Part shown: positions 55,996 to 64,000 of the stretch, piece by piece
How positions within the stretch are numbered: position 1 is the stretch's first letter
How the letters are laid out: every line of letters starts with the position of its first letter
Source of the DNA: Gnetum montanum
Lineage: Eukaryota; Streptophyta; Gnetopsida; Gnetales; Gnetaceae
Length of the DNA stretch: 64,000 nt
Assembly: GCA_015680685.1 (NCBI GenBank)
Contig: MNCI01002042.1
Coordinates: 304,644-368,643 of the forward strand
Direction of reading: 5' to 3'
Program-made: the position numbers and the translations under genes
The notes under the pieces: generated by a model
The model's input: only the letters and a program-made list of their open reading frames with translations
What the model was told of the DNA's origin: nothing
The model's database searches: none

Positions 55996-57180
55996 TAGTC
56001 ATTAATAACTTTTTTCATCCTTCTACAAGCAAGCGAGCAAGCATACTACAACTCTTCTTCTACACTAAGCGAGTGACCACATTACAGTTCCAAAATAAAG
56101 CACTTGCAATCTACACAACCTATGTCACTGATGTGGCTTTCTACATTCTATCATCTATAGTCTATTTGCATTTATGTATTGTGTGGTTTTCTTGTCTTTT
56201 TGCAATTGTGTTTGCAAGATGAAGCCCTAGGTTGTCATACAAAGGTACATCTCATCGTACTAGCAAGTCATTGCATTACTCTGATGTGCATGATTGGACT
56301 ACCTAAGCCTCTCAAGAGTGCATATCCCCATTATGCCATTGTAGCCTACTCACATCTACTCCTAAATCCTGATACCCTTTTATTCCCCACACAGCATAGA
56401 TTGCAAACCTTTTTGATGCTCACATGTTGTGACTACATGACATCCTTTTCAAGTCAAGCTTTAAAGCCTAAGGTGAACATAACATAATTCATCCTATGTG
56501 GAGCCGTTGTTAGCTAGTCAAAGCCCAAGTAGATATAACATAAATCATCCTAGGGAGAAAACACATGCCATACAGATGCAATGTAGTTTTTCCAACAATA
56601 GGGCAAAGCCCATCTAGTGACACAAAACTCACTTGATGGAAAGAACTTCATAGTAAGCATTTAGTAACATGTAGAGCCTAGAGAAGGTTCACCCCATGAA
56701 AAAAAAGAGAAAAAATCACATCACTAAGCAATCAAGTAGCAAAGAAATTTCACAGGTAGCCCAACCTTGAACCTACACCTTAAGTCTCTCATAAGCATTC
56801 CAACGAGAGGTCAACATTTTCAAGGTTAAGGCACTCTGGTGCCATGGTTACCATTAGCCATGATGTTCTCACATCATAATAACCCATTTTCATCTTATCC
56901 TCTAGTTTATCCTCAGCACATCACCTATGCCTTTTATTTTCACTTCTCACTTACCATCTAGCATGCCACTATCCATAGCACTCTTTGGGCATAGTGCAAC
57001 AACATTTGATCACACACTAAAAAGTGATGTTGGTGTCAATTCTATTGTGGTGTTTTGCTATTCTTTGTTGATGTCTCTTAGGCCACTCCTCCAAACATCA
57101 ACAAAGAGGGACCAATGTCTAGACTATGATGTCCTAGTTGTAAATTCTGGTAAAATGTGGGAACTACCCTCAACCCCTTT
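55996..57180. other. unassigned stretch, probably element H 3' region
   Basis: No recognised coding region. The longest plus frame (56179-56487) lacks any family motif. The text CAACAATAGGGCAAAGCCC and other pieces are unique in the window. Its place between the two repeat arrays suggests the 3' UTR of H. Confidence 0.35.
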
Positions 57181-57905
57181 GTAGAGCATAAAGAGTGTAG
57201 TTAGTTAGAAGGAAAAATCTTAAAATTTTTCCTAAGTGTTAAGACTACACTCTCCTCCAAGCACACCATTCCAAAGTGTAGTCAGCCTCTCATGGAGAGC
57301 ATAGTTAGCAGAAGGCCAAGTTTTGTAAATTTTGCTAAGTGTTGAGACTACGCTTGACCTTGATTGAGAGCATAATCAGCCTCTCAGGGAGAGTGTAGCC
57401 AAAGGGAGATTAGCTTCACAAGTTTTGCCAAGTCTCGGAACTATGCTCACTCCCAACTAGGAGTGTAGTTAGCTTCCCCGGGAGAGTGTAGTTTGTAGTT
57501 TCCTCACAAACTCCACTAGTATTGGGACTACACTCTCCCCTAGCCCAGAGCATAGTTACCTTTTTATAAGAGTGTAGTCACCTTTTTAGAAGAGTGTAGT
57601 TACCCAAGACAGTCTCTGGTGGCCTCAACAATGTAGTAACAATACTTAGCTTCACTCTAGAACGCAGTCAATTCACCTTCAACAAGCATAGTTAACAAAA
57701 TGCTTCTTTTTCTGTATCCATTTTTCTCTAAAATTGTAACTATGCTCAACCCCACGTGAGAGCATGAAGAATGTAGTCCCACAAAGCATAGTCTCCGAGT
57801 GCCATTTTTTAGGTACGTCACAATCCTCTTAACACACACACATGTAGTTGGAAGTATAGTCATAGTCCCACAGAGTCTTGAATAGTGCTGAATAGTAACT
57901 ATGTT
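57181..57905 (+). repeat. array of GTGTAGTTAGC / GACTACACTC repeats
   Basis: Alternating blocks of the type GAGAGTGTAGTTAGC and GTGTTGAGACTACACTC recur about every 50-110 bases; about eight to ten are readable between 57181 and 57790. Because TGTAGT and ACTACA are complementary, the array can fold into stems. It lies in the presumed 3' UTR of H. Confidence 0.6.
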
Positions 57906-58684
57906 GAGTGTAGTGATAGTTGCTCCATCCACCATGTGGTATCCATCTCACATTTTTTGCTAACCATTACTTTATAAATATGTGCATCTTCAACATAGTA
58001 AGGGGGGACCTCATATATGATCAAGGGCATATTGGTGAACCAAAAAAAAAGGCAAAGTTGTCGACCACCATAGACCCTCCTAGAGCCTAGTAGGACACCA
58101 TGCCCAATAGTACACCATGGCAAAGAACCTGACAGAAGTAGACGCATAAGCAAAATACCAATATTTGTGGTCAGACAACCTAGGTACTATGACTATGCTA
58201 TTCACCTATGCTTACTATATACCACATACCTTCTAAACCCCCCTTTCTAGTGTTAACTATGTTGAACTCCATTTTGGGTGGTATTCTATTTCGTTTCCTC
58301 TGTTTCTTTACATTTTCTACACTTTATTTACATTTTTTGCTATTTTTACTACATAGGAATTCTTGAACTACACTTAGGTGGTGGTCCTCGCACATTAACA
58401 CTATCCACTTCACCGAAACCCTTGACTACACTTGCCCCCTTGGGTGCCTATAATGACACTCAATCCCATTGACATCACAAACACTGCAAGTATCGTGAAC
58501 ACCACTTGCACCCCTTAGCATTGTCTTGCATTAGCACCATAGCTAACCACACTGCATCCTCGTTGCATCCATTAAGTCCCTATTTGATTGGGTAGACCAT
58601 TTAGGGTACCCCATCTCTGGATCTAGTAGGACCTCACACAGATTTGGGGGTTAGGCTATGCTCTTGTGGACCTCAGTGTTCTAG
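57906..58684. other. unassigned stretch between H repeats and copy E
   Basis: No coding region recognised. A purine run AAGGGGGGACC near 57998 and an A-rich CCAAAAAAAAAGGC near 58040 could be polypurine tracts, and a T-rich part lies at 58290-58350. I could not identify LTR ends. The sequence changes to copy E UTR at about 58685. Confidence 0.35.
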
Positions 58685-59330
58685 CCTCTGATGTTTTCAA
58701 TCATTACACACACATGCATCCAAGTAAGCAACAAGGAACAAATAATATTGAATCCCCATGAAGTCACACCCTGTTCAAACCTTTGAATCATTTCCAAATC
58801 TAGAAACTACCAAAGCTACAAATTCGTTATAGTTTTATTAATGAAAAAGAGACTGCACATTTTTAGAACATGAAAAACCGTAGAGTTTGTGGATGGATGG
58901 ATGTTGTGGACTTAGATGCCTATTGCATGAAAAATAACCATGTCCTAATCATCAATAACAAATTCAAAGCTAGAATCCAAACACCAACAATAAAATAACT
59001 AAATAGTACATACCTCCATCAAGCAAAAAATCACCATTGTGCCTAACACTCATTAAAAAAAATTATAAAATCATATCAAAATAAAAGATAATATAAGATA
59101 AAGTTTAAAATATTCAAGAAATAGAAAATGTACTAACAATGGTTTAAAAAAAAATTATAAAAGATTAATAATACGAAAACAAGAAGATGTAAAATAAAGA
59201 ATGTGCAAAATAAAAAGTTGTAAAAGTAACAAGGTGCAAAAAAAAATTATGTAAAACAAATAGATGAAAAACTAAGAAGCCACTTATATAGTTAGCATGG
59301 ATATTCATCTCTCCCATGACTAAGTTGAAA
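58685..59330 (-). other. copy E: part of the family 1 3' UTR
   Basis: The minus strand is collinear with 30340-30790 of D: TGGGTGCTTGGATG-like (GCTTACTTGGATGCATGTG), AAGGGTGTGAC-like, and the end-of-integrase block AGTCATGGGAGAGATGAAT at about 59310-59328. It is truncated at 58685 relative to D. Confidence 0.65.
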
Positions 59331-60640
59331 GGAGAAGATTTGAAATATTGAGCATGGTTGTCCATCCGATGAGGCATTTGTTGTATTAGCTAGCTTATGC
59401 TTATGAAAAGGTTTGACTTGTTATATGTTGACTAGCTGTTTCTTATCTAGGCTCTTAGGTTTGTAGATCATCATGGTCTTAGAAGAAAAATTTTCATGAA
59501 TTATATAAGGTTCTTCCCACAATGTTTGGAACTTACATTGTTGAGGTACGTGTGTGAGGTTCTAGTAAAGAACCTTATCTCTTGGTTGAAATTTGACTTT
59601 CTTGATTCTAAGGTTATGATGCATTTTGTTCAGTGCCTTGTGAAACTCATTAGATGATAAGGCCACCAATTGATTTTCACCTAATAAGTTGAGATTCATT
59701 AATCTTTCTTTTTGAGCTAGACTCAAGTCAAGGTTAAGGTCGTAGGTTATTGAAAGTGTACGAAGCTTGGATTGAATAAGAAGTGTTGGTAATTTTCCAT
59801 ATACTAGCTCATAGGGAGAGTAGCCTATAGGAAATTTCAATGTTGAGTGGTAGGCCCAAAGGGCATTATTGAGTTTTGTGCTCTAGTCTTTCCTATATTT
59901 GCTAACAGTTCTGTTAGAATCTTTGTAATTTCCTTATGGGTAACCTTAGCTTGACCATTGGCTTGGGGATGGTAGGGTGTTGTGAGTTTATGTTCAACCC
60001 CCAAGCATTGCATGAGGTTCTAAAAGGTAGTTCTTGTAAAGTGAATTCCATTATCAAAAATTAATGAACATGGCACACCAAACCTATTTACAACATTTTG
60101 TTATACAAACTAAGCAACAGTAGAAGATGCATAGTCAATGATGATTCTGGCTTCTGCCCATTTCATATAATAGTGAACAGTGATATGATGTATGCCTTTC
60201 TATTTGACATGGGCATGATGGGATCCATGAAGTCAATGAACTAGATGTTGAATCCATTGTTGAGGTCCTTCTATTCAAGTAGTCATTCCACCATTTCATT
60301 GGCATCATTCACAAGAGTGGACATATTGGTGAGCATCCCTCAAGATTGTTGGCCAATAGTACCCTACCATCAAGATTTTAATGGTCATGTGTCTCCTAAC
60401 ATAGTGGCCCCCACAAGGACCTTCATGATCATCCTAGAGAATGCACAATTGGTCAATATCAAGGACATACCAATGAACCAAGCCATTAACATACACCTTG
60501 TAGAGGTGTCCATTGATCTCCATGAAGCGTTTCACCTAGTGAAGAAACTATTGTTTCTTCTAGTGGTCCAACACATGTGGCATCTCTTGAGTGAGAAGAT
60601 AGGTGAAAATGTAATCATACCATTTAGGCTCATTAGGTAA
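59331..60640 (-). pseudogene. copy E: integrase (decayed, D-D-K)
   Basis: Minus strand: GPCGGHYVRRHMTIKILMV (60360-60430), CE.CQ.NGG, FIDFMDPIMPMS (first Asp, about 60205-60235), LIFDNGIHF (second Asp), and PYHPQANGQAKVTHKEITK with Lys (codon 59945-59947) at the place of the catalytic Glu, 35 residues after the Asp. Then KFPIGYSPYELVYGKLPTLL (59840 down) and DKVLY near 59565. Broken by stops and at least one frameshift near 59900. Confidence 0.85.
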
Positions 60641-60649
60641 TTGTTTAAT

Positions 60650-61060
60650 TAGAGCCCTACCAAAGAGGAGTTCTTTAAGAAACATATTAGATAATGGGCT
60701 TTTTTCCTCTTTGTTGTTCCATTGTAATTGAGATAAGTGGCCAGTAGCCACATTCTTAGTACCCTCTCAATCTACCATCGTAAAATTGAATTCCTGTAAG
60801 ATCACCAGCCACAATATGACATAAGGGCTCACTATTGGCTTCTTCATCAAGAAGCGAATGGCACTATGGTTTGTGTGCACAAACACTTTGTATCCAAGCA
60901 CATAGTTCCTAAACTTCTCTAGAGCAAACACCACTACCATCAATTCTTTTCTTGTAGTAGCATAGTAAATTTGTGCACCCAAAATGCTTTAACTTGTGCA
61001 ATAGATATAGTATGGACATTTCTTATCATCCATCTATGTAAGCACAACTCCCAAGGCATA
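60650..61060 (-). pseudogene. copy E: RNase H
   Basis: From 60982 down the frame is open for 71 codons: RKELMVVVFALEKFRNYVLG, KVFVHTNHSAIRFLMKKPIV. Upstream is NYALGVVLT and YYIYCTS. The DHS motif is NHS here. The tail ATGHLSQLQWNNKEEKSP (60751 down) matches G. Confidence 0.85.
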
Positions 61061-61645
61061 ATTCAATACATCCATCATACCATGAAATGGTCTGTACTAG
61101 TCAAGTTCTTGTAGAATATGAGTTTCTATAATTCTTTCCTTTAGTTTCTAGAATAGTTTTTTACATTTCATGGTCCAAAAAAATGGTTCATCTTTCTTTG
61201 TCAGCCCGGCCAACAATTTTGTGATCTTAGAAAAATTCTTTATGAATCACCAATAGTAGCTAGTATGTCCAAGGAATGACCAAACATCTTTAATAGTTTC
61301 TAGTTGGTGGGTAATTCCTTAGATGATCCTTATTTTTTTAAGATCTACCTCAATTCCTGCTTGTGACATTCCGTGCCTTCATACAATGCCTTTCTAGACC
61401 ATCAGATGACTCTTTTGCTAGTTAAGCTAAGGATTTGTTTCAATGCATCATTTTAGTACTTACTCAAGGAGGTTTAGGCCCTACTTAAATGTAGCTCCAT
61501 ATGTGAAGAAGTCATCCATAAAGACTTCCACACCACTACTGATTCGCTAATGCAAAATGCTTAGGACCAGGTGTTGAAATGTAGCAAGGGCATTGCAAAG
61601 ACCAAAAGGCATCTTACAATATGCAAAAGTTCCCCAAGGACTTAT
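61061..61645 (-). pseudogene. copy E: C-terminal part of reverse transcriptase, cut by element F
   Basis: Minus strand from 61645: MPFGLCNALATFQHLVLSIL (61550-61615), SGVEVFMDDFFTYGATF with intact FMDD (61505-61530), IVEVD-type segment GIEVDLKKIRIIQGITHQ, and the thumb SFLGH near 61280. It is interrupted at 61645/61646, where element F starts. Confidence 0.87.
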
Positions 61646-62746
61646 TGTTGGCACATTTGGCCATTACATGGAACAGTTGGAACATTTTGTTCAAAGTGAC
61701 CACAATCCCTGGTTATAGATTTGCAGTTTAATATTGTGAGTTGATGGGAAGCAAGCCAATGATAAATAATCTTGATGTTGAAGTGTTCTAGAACATAGAG
61801 CTAAAATGTCAAGTTATAAAGATTGGGGTAAAGGAAAAAAAAACTAAGGATGGGATTATTTATTACTAAAGAATATATCCCCTGTTAATATTGAATACAT
61901 TATCAAAAATCGGATTATCAAAGGGTTGGATTCAGTGGTCACAGCAATAGGCAAGTGCGGTTAAACTGGCCGTTGTATTAGCGATAAAGCCTTGCACATG
62001 GAAGAGGCAGAAAAATGCCATGAAGAAGATAAAAAAAATATAATAATGGCCACCGATGGAGTAGGAATGAACTACGTGCAGATTACAAGAACGAATGACG
62101 CAAAAATTCAACACAAAGGGGTCAGATCCGAAGGCAAGCAATTGGCACGTGGAGAAACAGAGATGGCGGAGACGGCGTGCACTGTGCACAGGCAAAAAGG
62201 GCAACTAAAACGGTATCTACACTTACACCTACATTCATAGAAAAGAAAATTAGTAGCCCGCCCCAAAAAAAAAGTTATCAGTCAAGCCCAAAGATTCAGC
62301 TCAGCATTAAAAAAAAAACGCATGCGATCATGGAAATGTTGCTGTTAAAATTGAATCAAGAGCTATCGCAAGCTGAAAGCCCTATCCCTGGTTGAAGACT
62401 TGAAACGACCTTGCAGCATTGCTGATTATTCAACACTTGCAGCATTTTTATGGCTCCAACTGACGGAAATTTTAAAAAAAGGGGCGCTAAACAGAGACCT
62501 GAAACCCTTAGCGTTGAGAACCATCTATGACCATCATTGTTATTGCTGATATCGTTGCATCCGCCATAGGTACCGAACCAATCTCGCCTTTGCCATTGAA
62601 GTTGTTGCCTGTTTGCTTGCCAATCTGAGCACAGGCCACCGTGACGGAGGGATGATCGAAATTGCAGAGCCAAAAGTTACATCAAAACTTGCAGGTATTT
62701 TCAAGAAGCAGAGGTTACAACAGTTGCTGATCCAGAAAGAAGTAAA
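61646..62746 (+). mobile_element. element F: 5' end (LTR start and leader), Tat-like element continuing past the window
   Basis: It starts TGTTGGCACATTTGGCCATT inside the RT of copy E, so 61646 is the insertion point; the expected target duplication would be CTTAT (61641-61645). The 3' end lies outside the window. I could not find the LTR end, a primer site or a gag between here and the RNase H ORF. Overlapping short frames at 62613-62876 and on the minus strand at 62356-62673 have no recognised product. Base composition is visibly richer in G and C (62380-62660) than the surrounding elements. Confidence 0.65.
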
Positions 62747-64000
62747 ATGGCTGAAAAAGGAGGCGTTGAAAGCAGAATTTGTACACTCCAAGAAAGTTGT
62801 AGTCCTGAAGAACAATCAAAGAATGAAGATAAATGGGAGTTATACTTTGATGGTTCATGTAATTCAAAAGGTGTAGGAGTCGGAATAGTTATATTCAAGA
62901 ATGATTCACCTGAAATTCTCAAGACAAGTCATCTATCTTTCCCTTGTACTAACAACAAGGCTGAGTATGAAGCTTTATGTATTGGTATGAGAATAGCTCT
63001 AGATAAAAAGATCAAAGTAATCACTATAAAAGGAGATTCAAGATTAGTCTGTGAACAAGTAAAAGGTAACTGTGTTGTAAAGAGCTCATTCTTAAGACCT
63101 TATAAGCAACTTGCTTGTAAGCTATTAGATCAGTTTCAACATTGCCAAATAAAGCATGTGAATAGAGAAGAAAATCTTATAGCAGATGATTTGGCAAAGG
63201 CAGCTTCAACATTGGATATGCAAATGTTAGAAAATTATAAAGATGTCATGATTGAAGAAGAACATCAGCCATCAGTACCAGATAATATAAGACATTTACA
63301 AGTATTTGAAGATGATGATCAAGTACTAAGATTTATGAAAAATAAGCAAGAATTTGAGGGTCAAGTGATATCTGAAACGCCTTCAAATTTAAAAGCTAAT
63401 TTCATTCCAAAGAGGATGATTGATTTAGAACATGAGTGCAAGAAAAATTTACTTACTGGAAAGGATATACAAAACTTAGATAGTCAAGCTTTCGAGGCAG
63501 TGAATTTTGGATTAGACAAGATGCCAAAGATGTTAAATGTTACAAAGGAAAGTGATTCAAATTTCAAGCAAGAGTTGTTAACATGTCTAAGAAGTAATTT
63601 GGACAATTTTTCTTGGTCATATGATGATCTTAAAGCTTTTTGGCAAGATTTAATGACGCATAAGATTCCTTTAATGGAAGGCTGCAAAACAGTCAAGCAA
63701 AAACAAAGGAAATTTAATCCATCGTTTGAACCAGCTATGGAAGCCGAAATCAAAAAGTTGTTGCAAGCACTAATTATATATCCAGTACGATATTCAACAT
63801 GACTTGCTAACCTTGTCCCAGTAAGGAAGAAAAACGGTGATATACGACTTTGTGTAGACTTTAGAAATTTAAATGATGCTTCAAAGAAAAATAAATATCC
63901 ACTTCCAAAAATTGATGAGATGCTTATTAAAGTCTCAAGTTGTCAAGTATATTCCTTCCTAGACGGTTTCTCAGGTTATAATCAAATCATGGTAGATAAG
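62747..64000 (+). CDS. element F: RNase H followed by reverse transcriptase (partial, one TGA)
   Basis: ATG 62747; the frame is also open upstream to 62645, so the start is uncertain. Residues about 29-160 form an RNase H of the archaeal-like type: WELYFDGSCNSKG (first Asp), NNKAEYEALCIGM (Glu), IKGDSRLVCEQV (Asp), and NREENLIADDLAKAAS (last Asp). A spacer of about 95 residues follows, and then RT starts: NFSWSYDDLKAF, HKIPLMEGCKTVKQKQRKF, EAEIKKLL. A TGA at 63800-63802 replaces the Trp of STWLANLV; the frame resumes with NLVPVRKKNGDIRLCVDFRN, KYPLPKIDEML and FLDGFSGYNQIMV, up to the window end. All RNase H catalytic residues are intact. RNase H before RT is not the usual Tat order (it normally follows RT). 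It is the youngest-looking coding sequence in the window. Confidence 0.88.

Noticed and set aside
61932-62240. Opposed ORFs in the leader of element F as host gene remnants
   Set aside because: No recognisable domain; too short and overlapping on both strands.

Overview
The window is plant nuclear DNA made almost entirely of nested, decayed Ty3/gypsy LTR retrotransposons. I see no intact host gene, tRNA, rRNA or CRISPR array. The size of the elements, their number, their age (many nonsense codons, clearly diverged LTR pairs) and the absence of host genes suggest a very large, repeat-rich plant genome. A gymnosperm is my best guess, but that is inference.

Most of the window belongs to one family, called family 1 here. 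Its LTRs run TGATGAG...CTCATCA, it has a tRNA-Asp-type primer site, and its order is gag, protease, RT, RNase H, integrase, a long 3' UTR, a downstream ORF3, then LTR. The RT and protease look like the Athila/Tat branch (non-chromovirus gypsy). Copies, left to right: A (+, about 640-7037, preceded by an LTR at 1-612); K (-, about 7038-9240, ORF3 end only); C (-, in pieces at about 14260-16976, 25628-25900 and 36483-42245, the scaffold for B and D); B (+, 16982-25622, TSD CCTAA); D (+, 25901-36482, TSD ATATC); fragments at 42245-44315; G (+, 44456-54280, TSD CCTAG); and E (-, about 58685-61645).

Three other elements are present. J (-, about 9300-13300) is a more typical Athila gag-protease fragment with its own LTR. 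H (+, 44316-44455 continuing at 54286-58684) is a Tat-like element with an extra RNase H, an integrase and tandem-repeat arrays; G is inserted in it. F (+, from 61646 past the window end) is a Tat-like element with RNase H placed before RT; it interrupts the RT of E. A 3.2 kb insertion L (32333-35542) sits in the 3' LTR of D and shares its outermost 25 bases with F.

Family 1 contains one full-length copy (G) and two different internal-deletion derivatives. D kept gag and protease but lost RT, RNase H and integrase. B lost protease through integrase but kept gag and a long ORF3 (22031-24565, 844 codons, one frame, nonsense changes only). ORF3 begins directly at a conserved AG|ATG preceded by a branch-point-like sequence, so a spliced subgenomic mRNA is likely. 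All four family 1 integrases that can be read have lysine instead of the third catalytic acidic residue, exactly at D-35-E spacing, whereas the unrelated H integrase keeps glutamate. These two points (ORF3 and the D-D-K integrase) are the most worthwhile leads.
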